Assembly (NCBI RefSeq): GCF_002102345.1
Contig: NZ_LQPP01000030.1
Location: forward strand, 62,001 to 126,000
Reading direction: 5' to 3'
DNA length: 64,000 nucleotides
From: Mycolicibacterium peregrinum
Lineage (GTDB): Bacteria; Actinomycetota; Actinomycetes; Mycobacteriales; Mycobacteriaceae
The notes under the pieces were generated by a model that did not search any database, was not told the DNA's origin, and saw only the letters and a program-made list of their open reading frames with translations. Of the stretch, positions 34,247-42,846 are shown piece by piece (positions within the stretch are counted from its first letter, which is position 1; each line of letters starts with the position of its first letter). A program made the position numbers and the translations under genes.

Positions 34247-34333
34247 TGTGGTGTCCTCCTGGACTTGTTGGTGCTTTGGTTAAAGCAATGATGATGTGTT
34301 CAGTTGTGAGCCGCGGCAGTTGCCGCGACGAGC

Positions 34334-36436
34334 TTACTGACCCGTCGCCTTCGCGATGATCTCCTTCGACACGTTCGCCGGAACCTCGGCGTACGAGTCG
34401 AACACCATGGAGTAGTTAGCCCGGCCCTGGGTCTTCGACCGAAGGTCGCCGACGTAGCCGAACATCTCCGACAGCGGCACCTGCGCCTTGACGACACGCG
34501 CACCGCTGCGCTCCTCCATGGCCTGGATCTGACCACGGCGGGAGTTCAGGTCGCCGATCACGTCACCCATGTAGTCCTCGGGCGTCGTGACCTCGACAGC
34601 CATGATGGGTTCCAGGATGACCGGCTGGGCCGCCTGGGCGGCCTTCTTCAGCACCTGCGAACCCGCCACCTTGAACGCCATTTCCGAGGAGTCGACCTCG
34701 TGGTAGGCGCCGTCAAGCAGCGTCACCTTGATGTTCACCAGCGGGTAGCCGGCCAACACGCCGTACTGCATGGCGTCCTGCGCACCGGCATCCACCGAAG
34801 GGATGTACTCGCGCGGGATGCGGCCACCGGTGACCTTGTTCTCGAACTCGTAGGTGGCACCGTCCTCGCCGATGAACGGCTCCAGGTCGATGAGCACCTT
34901 CGCGAACTGGCCGGAGCCACCCGTCTGCTTCTTGTGGGTGAACTCGACCTTCTCCACCTTGCGGCGGATGGTCTCACGGTAGGCCACCTGGGGCTTACCG
35001 ACGTTGGCCTCAACCTTGAACTCGCGACGCATGCGGTCCACCAGGATGTCCAGGTGCAGCTCGCCCATACCGCCGATGACGGTCTGGCCGGTCTCCTGGT
35101 CCAGGTGCACCTTGAAGGTCGGATCCTCTTCGGCGAGCTTCTGGATCGCGGTGCCCAGCTTCTCCTGGTCACTCTTGGTCTTGGGCTCGATGGCCACCTC
35201 GATCACCGGATCGGGGAAGGTCATCGACTCCAGCACGACCTGCTGGTTCGGATCGCACAGGGTATCGCCGGTGGTGGTGTCCTTCAGGCCGATCACGGCG
35301 TAAATGTGACCAGCGGAGGCCGACTCGACCGGGTTCTCCTTGTTGGCGTGCATCTGGAACAGCTTGCCCAGCCGCTCCTTCTTGCCCTTGGTCGCGTTGA
35401 TGACCTGCGCACCGGACTCGACCTTGCCCGAGTACACGCGGACGTAGGTGAGCTTGCCGAAGAAGGGGTGCACGGCGATCTTGAACGCCAGTGCGGCGAA
35501 CGGCTCGTCGGTGGACGGCTTGCGCAGAACCTCTTCGTCCTCCTTGCCGGGGACGTGGCCCTTGACGGACTCGACATCCAGCGGCGACGGGAGGTAGTCG
35601 ATGACGGCGTCCAGCATCGGCTGCACACCCTTGTTCTTGAACGCGCTGCCACACAGCACCGGGTACAGCTCGCTGGCCACGGTCAGCTTGCGGATGGCGC
35701 CCTTGATCTCGTCGATCGTGAGCTCTTCGCCGCCCAGGTACTTCTCCAGAAGCGCCTCGTCGGTCTCGGCGACCGTGTCCATCAGCTCGCTGCGGTACTC
35801 GGCGGCCTTGTCGGCCAGATCCGCGGGGATCTCGACGGTCTCGTAGCTCTCACCGAGCTTGGTCTCGCCGCGCCACACCTTGGCGTTCATCTCGACCAGG
35901 TCGATGATGCCCTCGAAGTCGTTCTCGGCACCGATCGGCAGCTGGATCACCAGCGGCTTGGCGCCGAGGCGGTCCTTGATGGTCTGCACGGTGAAGTAGA
36001 AGTCCGCGCCGAGCTTGTCCATCTTGTTGACGAAGCAGATCCGGGGCACGTCGTACTTGTCGGCCTGACGCCACACCTGCTCGGACTGGGGCTCAACACC
36101 CTCCTTGCCGTCGAAGACGGCAACGGCACCGTCGAGCACACGCAGGCTGCGCTCCACCTCAACGGTGAAGTCGACGTGCCCGGGGGTGTCGATGATGTTG
36201 ATCTGGTTGTTGTTCCAGAAGCAGGTGACGGCTGCGGAGGTGATGGTGATACCACGCTCCTGCTCCTGCTCCATCCAGTCGGTGGTGGAGGCACCGTCGT
36301 GCGTCTCACCGATCTTGTAGTTGACGCCGGTGTAATAGAGGATGCGCTCTGTCGTCGTCGTCTTGCCGGCGTCGATGTGCGCCATGATGCCGATGTTGCG
36401 GACCTTGTTCAGGTCAGTCAGCACGTCCTGTGCCAC
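34334..36436 (-). CDS. fusA: Elongation factor G
   Basis: The 700-residue translocase has the P-loop AHIDAGKTTTTERIL, the switch motif RGITITSAA, DTPGHVDFT and NKMDKLGAD, followed by the EF-G specific domains II-V. It drives translocation and, with RRF, ribosome recycling. The start is GTG 36434-36436. It is the third gene of the str operon, 87 bp after rpsG. Nothing unusual is seen in the fusidic-acid binding regions at this level of reading. Confidence 0.98.
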   Translation of the reverse strand: MAQDVLTDLNKVRNIGIMAHIDAGKTTTTERILYYTGVNYKIGETHDGASTTDWMEQEQERGITITSAAVTCFWNNNQINIIDTPGHVDFTVEVERSLRVLDGAVAVFDGKEGVEPQSEQVWRQADKYDVPRICFVNKMDKLGADFYFTVQTIKDRLGAKPLVIQLPIGAENDFEGIIDLVEMNAKVWRGETKLGESYETVEIPADLADKAAEYRSELMDTVAETDEALLEKYLGGEELTIDEIKGAIRKLTVASELYPVLCGSAFKNKGVQPMLDAVIDYLPSPLDVESVKGHVPGKEDEEVLRKPSTDEPFAALAFKIAVHPFFGKLTYVRVYSGKVESGAQVINATKGKKERLGKLFQMHANKENPVESASAGHIYAVIGLKDTTTGDTLCDPNQQVVLESMTFPDPVIEVAIEPKTKSDQEKLGTAIQKLAEEDPTFKVHLDQETGQTVIGGMGELHLDILVDRMRREFKVEANVGKPQVAYRETIRRKVEKVEFTHKKQTGGSGQFAKVLIDLEPFIGEDGATYEFENKVTGGRIPREYIPSVDAGAQDAMQYGVLAGYPLVNIKVTLLDGAYHEVDSSEMAFKVAGSQVLKKAAQAAQPVILEPIMAVEVTTPEDYMGDVIGDLNSRRGQIQAMEERSGARVVKAQVPLSEMFGYVGDLRSKTQGRANYSMVFDSYAEVPANVSKEIIAKATGQ

Positions 36437-36523
36437 GGAAGTCTTCCCAACTCTTTCGCTTGCTTGATTAGGTGTTCGATTGCGCGCGTACCGGCACCCG
36501 ACGCTGGATGCCGGGCGCGGGTA

Positions 36524-36994
36524 TCACCAGCGGTAGTGCGCGAAAGCCCGGTTCGCTTCGGCCATCTTGTGAGTGTCCTCACGGCGCTTCACAGCTGCAC
36601 CCAGACCGTTGCTCGCATCCAGGATCTCGTTGGCGAGGCGCTCGATCATGGTCTTCTCACGACGGGCCTTGGAGAAGCTGACCAGCCAACGCAGAGCCAG
36701 GGTGGTGGAGCGATCGGGGCGAACCTCGACCGGAACCTGGTAGGTGGCACCACCGACGCGGCGGCTACGCACCTCGAGGGCGGGCTTGACGTTGTCGAGC
36801 GCACGCTTGAGGGTGACGACCGGATCGGTGCCGGTCTTGTCGCGAGCCTGCTCCAGCGCACCGTAGACAATGCGCTCCGCCAGTGACTTCTTGCCGTCCA
36901 GCAGAACCTTGTTGACCAGCTGGGTGACCAGCTGCGACCCGTAGACCGGATCGTTGACCAACGGACGCTTCGGCGCGGGACCCTTGCGCGGCAT
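36524..36994 (-). CDS. rpsG: 30S ribosomal protein S7
   Basis: The 156-residue S7 begins MPRKGPAPKRPLVNDPVYGS and ends in MAEANRAFAHYRW. S7 nucleates assembly of the 30S head. Its ATG overlaps the rpsL stop by one base. In E. coli S7 represses the str operon by binding the rpsL-rpsG junction; the tight overlap here leaves no comparable intercistronic site. Confidence 0.98.
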   Translation of the reverse strand: MPRKGPAPKRPLVNDPVYGSQLVTQLVNKVLLDGKKSLAERIVYGALEQARDKTGTDPVVTLKRALDNVKPALEVRSRRVGGATYQVPVEVRPDRSTTLALRWLVSFSKARREKTMIERLANEILDASNGLGAAVKRREDTHKMAEANRAFAHYRW

Positions 36995-37368
36995 CAGCTC
37001 TTCTCCTTCTTGGCGCCGTAGCGGCTACGGGCCTGCTTGCGGTTCTTGACGCCCTGGGTGTCCAGCGACCCGCGGATGATCTTGTAACGGACACCCGGAA
37101 GGTCCTTCACACGACCGCCGCGCACCAGCACCATCGAGTGCTCCTGCAGGTTGTGGCCTTCACCGGGGATGTAGGCGGTGACCTCAACCCCACTGGTCAG
37201 CTTGACGCGCGCGACCTTGCGAAGCGCCGAGTTCGGCTTCTTCGGGGTGGTGGTGTACACGCGGGTGCACACGCCACGGCGCTGCGGGCTGCCCTTGAGG
37301 GCCGCGGTCTTGACCTTCGCGACCTTGTCGCGGCGACCCTTGCGGACCAGCTGGTTGATGGTTGGCAT
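36994..37368 (-). CDS. rpsL: 30S ribosomal protein S12
   Basis: The 124-residue S12 is part of the decoding centre. Lys43 (TTPKKPNS) and Lys88 (GGRVKDLPG), whose substitution gives streptomycin resistance, are both wild type. It is the first gene of the str operon. The 270 bp upstream, up to the TetR gene, should hold the promoter, but I could not pick a convincing -35/-10 pair there. Confidence 0.98.
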   Translation of the reverse strand: MPTINQLVRKGRRDKVAKVKTAALKGSPQRRGVCTRVYTTTPKKPNSALRKVARVKLTSGVEVTAYIPGEGHNLQEHSMVLVRGGRVKDLPGVRYKIIRGSLDTQGVKNRKQARSRYGAKKEKS

Positions 37369-37638
37369 GTACCGGCTTTCTCTGTGTTGCTCTCTACTGT
37401 TCTAAGTCTCTGTACTGCAGTTATCCCCCGGCCGCGTACCCCGCGTCCGGGCGTGTCGCACGTGCTTACACCGGTGGAATTCCGATGCGTGTTAGACATG
37501 CAGATTGGCCCGGCGTGCGGGCACGCTTGCGAAACACTCAGCCGCAGGCGTCTTCCGGCCAGGCACGATCTACCACGATACCAGGGCTGGCCTCGCCGAA
37601 CCAAACCCGCTCACGACGACCTATTCCCAGGTCAGACG

Positions 37639-38262
37639 CTACGACTCTCGCTGCCCCATACCGGCGGCCAGTCGTCGCAGCATATCGGTGAATACCGCAT
37701 CGGTGTCGATATCGTCCATGACACCCGTCATTTCCAGCAGTACGAAGCCGTGCAGAGCCGACCAGAACTGCAGTGCGGCGTAGAAGGCATCCTCGCCTTC
37801 CAGCCCGTAAGACGTCAGCACCTGGATGACCGGTCCGGCCGCGTTCCTGGTGGCAGCCGAGTACTCCGGATCGTCACCGCCGAACGGCATCCGGGTGAAG
37901 GCCGAGTAGCGACCCGGATGGTGGTGGGCGTAGCTGCGATAGGCACTGGCCATCACGGACACGGCATCGTCACGCGTGCGGCCGGAACCGACGGTGTTGA
38001 GCATCTCGATGATGTCGTCGATCACGCGCATCCGGACCGTGCGTCGCAGGTCGTCCAGGCTGTCCACGTGGTTGTAGAGCGACGGGCCCTTCGTGCCGAG
38101 CTGGTTGGCCAGGGCATTGATGGTCAGCGCGTCCCAACCCTCGCGGTCCAGGAACGTCAACGCCGCATTGACAATCGCGTCACGGCTGAGCTTCGTCGTC
38201 CGTGCCGGCCGTGACGGAGAACGTCGAGTGCCAGCCGCCTGTGGCTCCGGCCGAGCTGACAT
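37639..38262 (-). CDS. TetR family transcriptional regulator upstream of rpsL
   Basis: The 207-residue protein has a basic N-terminal tail, the TetR helix-turn-helix SRDAIVNAALTFLDREGWDALTINALANQLGTKGPSLYNHV, and a C-terminal region with AYRSYAHHHPGRYSAF and FWSALHGFVLLEM, typical of the WHG-type ligand domain. Its position directly upstream of rpsL matches Rv0681 from memory. The regulon is unknown. A palindrome at 38292-38309 just after its predicted start site suggests autoregulation. Confidence 0.9.
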   Translation of the reverse strand: MSARPEPQAAGTRRSPSRPARTTKLSRDAIVNAALTFLDREGWDALTINALANQLGTKGPSLYNHVDSLDDLRRTVRMRVIDDIIEMLNTVGSGRTRDDAVSVMASAYRSYAHHHPGRYSAFTRMPFGGDDPEYSAATRNAAGPVIQVLTSYGLEGEDAFYAALQFWSALHGFVLLEMTGVMDDIDTDAVFTDMLRRLAAGMGQRES

Positions 38263-38291
38263 GTAGGTACTGCCTTCGAGTCGATGTGATC

Positions 38292-38323
38292 GACCCCACC
38301 GTTGGGGTCGCCGTGAAACTGTA
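38292..38323 (-). promoter_or_regulatory. Promoter and operator-like palindrome of the TetR gene
   Basis: On the minus strand TACAGT (38318-38323) can serve as -10 box. Just downstream lies the perfect palindrome GACCCCA-N4-TGGGGTC (38292-38309), which would cover the first transcribed bases, 30 bp before the ATG. No T-run follows, so an operator is more likely than a terminator of the DUF3558 gene. Confidence 0.45.
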
Positions 38324-38342
38324 GCCCCTCAGACAGCGCAGA

Positions 38343-38852
38343 TCAGTTGACCCGGCCCTGACTGAGCCGGGCGAGTTTCTCGATGACCTGACACAGATCG
38401 GGCAGCGTGGCCGGATTCATCGTCTGGATCGACCACGTGATGACGTCTTCGCCTTTGGCCACGTAGATGCTGCACACATTTGCGTCGGCCGCCCGGAAGC
38501 CCTTGTTCCCGTCGATCGACAACTCGGTGAGCGTGCGTCCGGCCCGGGTCTCCAGCGTCCGTTCGGTGTCCATGTCGCTACCCCGGTACCACCACGTGGA
38601 GATGCCCATGCCGGCACCGAACGTGCCCAGCACCGAATTCTCCTGCCAGAAGCACCCGTTGTCGCTGACCACAGCCTTGGTGAACATCGATGATCCGACG
38701 GCATCGGCGATATCGGCGTCGGTGACCCCGTTGCAGTCCACGCCATGGAAACCGCCGCCGGGGGCCGCGGGCCCGGGAGCCGGCGACGTATCCGTCGGAC
38801 CGCACGCGGTCAGCAATGCCACTGCGGCTGCGAAACCGACGAGGTACCTCAT
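38343..38852 (-). CDS. DUF3558 family lipoprotein
   Basis: The protein of 169 residues has a lipoprotein signal (YLVGFAAAVALLTAC) and a Pro/Ala/Gly-rich stretch, then the DUF3558 pattern CNGVTDADIADAVGSSMFTKAVVSDNGCFWQ with paired cysteines and a second pair (NVCSIYVA, LPDLCQVIEKL). Such lipoproteins are surface-anchored in actinomycetes; function unknown. ATG 38850-38852 is used; a GTG at 38873 would add seven residues. The neighbouring gene upstream is a second DUF3558 lipoprotein. Confidence 0.82.
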   Translation of the reverse strand: MRYLVGFAAAVALLTACGPTDTSPAPGPAAPGGGFHGVDCNGVTDADIADAVGSSMFTKAVVSDNGCFWQENSVLGTFGAGMGISTWWYRGSDMDTERTLETRAGRTLTELSIDGNKGFRAADANVCSIYVAKGEDVITWSIQTMNPATLPDLCQVIEKLARLSQGRVN

Positions 38853-38876
38853 GGCGAGGCAGCGATGCGTCACGGG

Positions 38877-39455
38877 TCAGAGTTCCGATTGCAGAGTGGC
38901 CGAGAGGAGCTTCTTGGCGTCCTGGCAGGGGTCACCCTTGGCAGCCGGTCCGGCACCGCCCGCACGACGGAACTGCACCCACCAACTGATGACGCCCGAT
39001 CCGGCCGAGGCGGTCGCCGAGCAGGCCGCGCCGGTGACATCGCGACGGGCCAGGAAAGCCTGGTGCCGCTCCACCACGGTGTCGGTGATCTCGGCGTCGC
39101 GACTGCGGGCCACCGCCCGCTCCCGATCCAGGGACCCTTTCTCGAACCAGGAGAAGATCACGTCGAGGATTGCCGGCCCGCCCGCGTTCGGTGCCCCGCC
39201 GGATTTTCGCGACAACACGTACTGGCACACCGCGCCGCTGTACGGGCGCACCACGTTGTCGGCGGCAAGGATCTCCTGGACCGTGCTGTCGACCAACAGA
39301 CCGCACCGGTCGTCGACGTAGCCGAAACTCCGATCCGGATCGGCGGTATCGGCCGACGCACGGCGGGCAGCCCCGTCGATGGTGTGCGAACACCCCGCGA
39401 CGGTCACCACGGCTGTGACTGCCACGGCAGCAGCATGAACAACACACCGACGCAT
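38877..39455 (-). CDS. DUF3558 family lipoprotein
   Basis: The 192-residue protein starts MRRCVVHAAAVAVTAVVTVAGC, a short lipoprotein signal with lipobox VAGC. The mature part has four or more Cys (DRCGLLVD, AVCQYVLSR, AACSATAS, DPCQDAKKLL) spaced as in DUF3558. It lies 24 bp upstream of the previous lipoprotein, so the two probably form an operon and may be partners. In M. tuberculosis Rv0679c-Rv0680c hold this place (memory). Function unknown. Confidence 0.82.
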   Translation of the reverse strand: MRRCVVHAAAVAVTAVVTVAGCSHTIDGAARRASADTADPDRSFGYVDDRCGLLVDSTVQEILAADNVVRPYSGAVCQYVLSRKSGGAPNAGGPAILDVIFSWFEKGSLDRERAVARSRDAEITDTVVERHQAFLARRDVTGAACSATASAGSGVISWWVQFRRAGGAGPAAKGDPCQDAKKLLSATLQSEL

Positions 39456-39587
39456 TGCTGAACACGGTACCCAGCACCGACACCACACGCGACCCGTCGG
39501 CAACCGCCCGTCAAACTGACGAACACCTGCCGTCACCGCGACAGCGCCACGTACTCTTCTCGCAGCGCATCGGAAGGGGAACTCATC

Positions 39588-39965
39588 GTGAATTGGACAG
39601 CTGTGGGCCGGACAGTGATGGCCGGACTCGTCGCATTGCCGCTGGCGCTCACCGTCGGCGCGCCCAGCGCCGCAGCCAAGAACGGTGACACCACCGTCAC
39701 CGGCCAGAGCCTCGAACAGACAATCGACTGCAACAACGCCACGCTGCTCGTCAACGGATCCAACAACCGGGTCAACGCCTTGGGCACCTGCTGGGCGATC
39801 ACAGTTCAGGGGACGTCCAACGTGATCGTCGCCGACAATGTCATCAACGACATCACCGTCTACGGGTGGGACCAGACGGTGTTCTTCAAGAACGGCGACC
39901 CGATTATCGTCGACCGCGGCCGCGAACTGGCGATGGTCAACCAGATCAGTCGCGTCCCCGCCTGA
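39588..39965 (+). CDS. Secreted DUF3060 protein
   Basis: The 125-residue protein has a Sec signal peptide, probably cut after the Ala-rich PSAAA near residue 30. The mature part has short repeats with NN turns (LLVNGSNNRVNALGTC, VQGTSNVIVADNVINDI) that suggest a small right-handed beta-helix, with one Cys pair. The start is GTG 39588 after GGAAGGGG. It is divergent from the DUF3558 pair. Function unknown. Confidence 0.75.
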   Translation: MNWTAVGRTVMAGLVALPLALTVGAPSAAAKNGDTTVTGQSLEQTIDCNNATLLVNGSNNRVNALGTCWAITVQGTSNVIVADNVINDITVYGWDQTVFFKNGDPIIVDRGRELAMVNQISRVPA

Positions 39966-39997
39966 CCAAGCCTGAGGAAGAAAGCAGAGGCAGACCC

Positions 39998-40414
39998 GTG
40001 CTCACCCGTTTCCCCCACTCCCAGTTGGTCCTCGCGGTCGGCGCCGCCGCGGCCGCGCTCACCCTGGCGGCCTGCGGATCCGAAAGCTCGGACACCGCCA
40101 CCCCCAGTGCGACTGCGGGAGAGTCCGGGGTCAACGTCGAGGTCGGCAACACCATCAACTACATGTCGGTCGGTACCACGACCGACATCGACTGCGCCGA
40201 CGGCAAATCCCTCACGGTGGGCGGCACCAACAACACGCTGACAGTCAAGGGCACCTGCGCGAACGTGAACATCGGCGGTTCCGACAACAAGATCACCTTC
40301 GAGCGGATCGACAAGGGGCTCACCATCATCGGGCTCAACAACACCGTCAGCTATGCAGCGGGCGACCCGAAGGTCACCAATACCGGCAGCAACAACAAGG
40401 TCAACAAGGGCTAG
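39998..40414 (+). CDS. DUF3060 lipoprotein
   Basis: The 138-residue protein begins at GTG 39998 (GAGG 7 bases before) with a lipoprotein signal ending LTLAAC. The mature part has NN-turn repeats (LTVGGTNNTLTVKGTCANVNIGGSDN, IIGLNNTVSY, NTGSNNKVNKG) and the conserved DIDC...GTC Cys pair. It follows the first DUF3060 gene by 32 bp and looks like its lipid-anchored paralogue. The 3' end overlaps the convergent echA5 by 4 bp. Function unknown. Confidence 0.78.
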   Translation: MLTRFPHSQLVLAVGAAAAALTLAACGSESSDTATPSATAGESGVNVEVGNTINYMSVGTTTDIDCADGKSLTVGGTNNTLTVKGTCANVNIGGSDNKITFERIDKGLTIIGLNNTVSYAAGDPKVTNTGSNNKVNKG

Positions 40415-41178
40415 CTCGCGCTGGCCCCGTGCCGGCCGGCTCCCCCGGCGAACCGGCCGGCGCCCTCGGCGGCCTCTGCTGCGACCCGCTCGATGCTGGC
40501 GAACTCGAATTCCATTGCCGCCTGCTCGGATTCGCCCCACTGGTGCAGTGCGGAGAGCCGGTCGGCCCGCAGGCATTGCTGCGGGAGCCGGGACAGCTCG
40601 GCAGCGAGTTCCTCGGCCGCCGCTCGGGCCTGGCCCGTCGGCACCACCCGGTTGGCGAGGCCGATCGCGTGGGCTTCGGCGGCGTCGACGGCGCGTCCGG
40701 TCAGGATCAGGTCCATGGCGCGGCTCTGCCCGATCAGCCGGGGCAACCGGACGGTGCCGCCGTCGATGAGTGGCACTCCCCACCGGCGGCAGAACACGCC
40801 GAGCACGGCGTCCTCCTCGACCACCCGAAGGTCGCACCACAGGGCCAGTTCCAGACCGCCGGCCACGGCATGGCCGCTGATCGCAGCGATCACCGGCTTG
40901 GACAACACCATTCGGCTCGGCCCCATCGGCCCCGGTCCGGAGGGGTCCAACCGGTTCACCTGAGGTGTGCCGAAAGCTTTGAGGTCGGCACCCGCGCAGA
41001 AGGTTCCACCGGCCCCCGTCAGCACGGCGACAGCCGCGTCGTCATCGGCGTCGAACTGCTCGAACGCGGCGAACAGGGCCGCCGCGGTAGGACCGTCGAC
41101 CGCATTACGGGCGTGCGGACGGTCGATGATGACCGTGGTCACCGCCCCGTTGCGTTCGACCCGGACAGCTTCGGTCAC
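40411..41178 (-). CDS. echA5: Enoyl-CoA hydratase/isomerase family protein
   Basis: The 255-residue crotonase-fold protein has the oxyanion-hole segments GGTFCAGADLKAF and ISGHAVAGGLELALWCDLRVVEEDAVLG. The catalytic pair of true hydratases (two Glu) is only partly kept: the second position lies in FCRRWGVPLIDGGTVRLPRLIG, so isomerase or other activity is possible. The symbol is by position relative to Rv0675 from memory. Its start overlaps the PaaX-like stop by 4 bp. Confidence 0.85.
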   Translation of the reverse strand: MTEAVRVERNGAVTTVIIDRPHARNAVDGPTAAALFAAFEQFDADDDAAVAVLTGAGGTFCAGADLKAFGTPQVNRLDPSGPGPMGPSRMVLSKPVIAAISGHAVAGGLELALWCDLRVVEEDAVLGVFCRRWGVPLIDGGTVRLPRLIGQSRAMDLILTGRAVDAAEAHAIGLANRVVPTGQARAAAEELAAELSRLPQQCLRADRLSALHQWGESEQAAMEFEFASIERVAAEAAEGAGRFAGGAGRHGASAS

Positions 41179-41930
41179 GTCGCCTCCAAGAGTTTGTCGT
41201 CGCGGGACGCGACGTTTTCAGCACTGTCGCGCCGATCAACGAGTTCGGCCGCGAAATCGTTGTAGGCCTTACGCAATTCAGTACCCGGCCACTTGTCCGG
41301 CAGCAGCTCCTCGGGCAGCACGGGGTCCGAGAGCAAGTGACGCACGATGCCCGCCGCCGCGACGAACCGTCCCGGAACGTCGGCCGCGGCGGCCATCTCG
41401 TCCAACAACTGCTCGCCGGTGCGCCGCCAGCCGGGAAGGTCCCAGAGCGCGGCGGCCAGGCCGGCCGGATCGTCGTCGCGGGTGTGCAGGACCCGCACCC
41501 GGCCGGTGATCTCCGGTGCCAACGCCTGGTCGAGATTGTCCGGGCGCATCCACACGCCCTCGCGCAGTTCACCGAACCGGTACTGCTGCAGGGTGTTCCG
41601 CAACGACGCGCGGGTTCGGGCGTCGGTACCGACACTGGTGATGACCAGCGTCAGCCATCGACCGCCATACTCACGCAAACGCGGATCGATCGCGTCGTCC
41701 TGGCGGCGCTGACGGGTCAGCAGCCGGTCCGACAGCCGGTAGCCGTCCTCGGAACGAACCAGATCACCGGCACTGACCATGCGTGTCAGCGCCACCCGCA
41801 GTGTCGGCTCTCTGATGTCGAAATCGGCTGTCAGCCTGATCAGTTCGGCGGCACTCGCCCATGCCGGATGTGCGCCGAGCAGCACGCTCAGCACCACCGA
41901 GCGAGCCGTCATCCGTTTGAGCGCGGGCAT
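41175..41930 (-). CDS. PaaX family transcriptional regulator
   Basis: The 251-residue protein begins MPALKRMTARSVVLSVLLGAHP, the usual PaaX opening, with a winged helix SAAELIRLTADFDIREPTLRVALTRMVSAGDLVR, then GRWLTLVI and the C-terminal PaaX domain (EGVWMRPDNLD). PaaX proteins repress phenylacetate or other CoA-thioester degradation operons. Here it sits within an echA-fadE group, so an acyl-CoA ligand is likely. ATG 41928-41930 is 1 bp beyond the echA4 stop, so all four genes appear to be one operon. Confidence 0.88.
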   Translation of the reverse strand: MPALKRMTARSVVLSVLLGAHPAWASAAELIRLTADFDIREPTLRVALTRMVSAGDLVRSEDGYRLSDRLLTRQRRQDDAIDPRLREYGGRWLTLVITSVGTDARTRASLRNTLQQYRFGELREGVWMRPDNLDQALAPEITGRVRVLHTRDDDPAGLAAALWDLPGWRRTGEQLLDEMAAAADVPGRFVAAAGIVRHLLSDPVLPEELLPDKWPGTELRKAYNDFAAELVDRRDSAENVASRDDKLLEAT

Positions 41931-41931
41931 C

Positions 41932-42846
41932 TCAGACCCCGGAAGACCTGCGCCCGTAGTCACCCATCGGTTCGTCACGGTGGCGCACGGCTTCACGGAA
42001 GCCGTGTTCGACGGCGTCGGCCACGAAGGCGTGACCTTCGGGAGTGTGCCGAGCGATGCCGTCGAACACCGTACTCACCATTCGACTGGTGGTAACGCCC
42101 TGCTGCAGCAAGGCGGAATTGCAGGCCAGCTTGGCCATGATGAGCTGGTTGACGGGCATCGCGGCGATCCGTGCGACGAGACGTTCGGTGCGCTCATCGA
42201 GGTCCTCAGGCTCGGGGGCCTCGACGGCCAGACCCCATTCGGCGGCCTGCGCGCCGGTGATGCAATCCCCGGTGAACAGAAGGCGTTTGGCGCGTTGATC
42301 CCCCAGCCGGTGCGCCCACAGGCCGGCGGCCGGAACACCCCATACCCGCATGGGCGGGTAACCGATCTTGGCGTCGGCGGCGGCGATCACCTGGTCGGCG
42401 TGCAGCGCGATGTCGGTACCGCCGGCCACGCAGTAGCCGTGGATCTTGACCACCGTCGGCTTGTCGGCATGCATGAGGCTGGAGAAGCCCCGCACGAACC
42501 GGCTCATCATCTGGTAGTCGACCATCGGATCCCAGGGTTGGTCCGGGAGGTGGTTGATGGCCTGCGTTCTGCCGGACAGCACGGTCCCGTCGTAGCGGCC
42601 GCCCCCGGCCTCGCCGGTTCCATCGGCGTAGGCCGACAGGTCGAACCCGGCGCAGAAGCCCTCACCGCGGCCCGATACCAGGATGACGTGGACGTTCGGG
42701 TCGAGGTCAGCCCGCTCGACCAGCGCCTGCAACTCCAGCGGGGTGTCGGCGACGATCGAGTTGCCTTTTTCGGGGCGGTTGAACGTGATTCGAGCGATCC
42801 GGTCGGTGACCTCGTAGGTCATCGTCTTGAGCGTCTCGACGCTCAT
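41932..42846 (-). CDS. echA4: Enoyl-CoA hydratase/isomerase family protein
   Basis: The 304-residue crotonase-fold protein has GRGEGFCAGFDLSAYADG and KIHGYCVAGGTDIALHADQVIAAADAKIGYPPMRVWGVPA, the two oxyanion-hole regions. An insertion of about 30 residues between them (TGEAGGGRYDGTVLSG) is longer than in standard hydratases. ATG 42844-42846 overlaps the fadE8 stop by 4 bp. The symbol follows the position next to fadE8 (memory). The substrate is unknown. Confidence 0.86.
   Translation of the reverse strand: MSVETLKTMTYEVTDRIARITFNRPEKGNSIVADTPLELQALVERADLDPNVHVILVSGRGEGFCAGFDLSAYADGTGEAGGGRYDGTVLSGRTQAINHLPDQPWDPMVDYQMMSRFVRGFSSLMHADKPTVVKIHGYCVAGGTDIALHADQVIAAADAKIGYPPMRVWGVPAAGLWAHRLGDQRAKRLLFTGDCITGAQAAEWGLAVEAPEPEDLDERTERLVARIAAMPVNQLIMAKLACNSALLQQGVTTSRMVSTVFDGIARHTPEGHAFVADAVEHGFREAVRHRDEPMGDYGRRSSGV

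Noticed and set aside
34312..34327. A terminator between fusA and tuf
   Set aside because: The 7-bp stem has a 2-nt loop and no T-run, so it is not a credible terminator.
34700..36886. A 728-codon open frame on the plus strand opposite fusA and rpsG
   Set aside because: It is an antisense shadow of two certain genes; it crosses the fusA-rpsG junction and has no family features.
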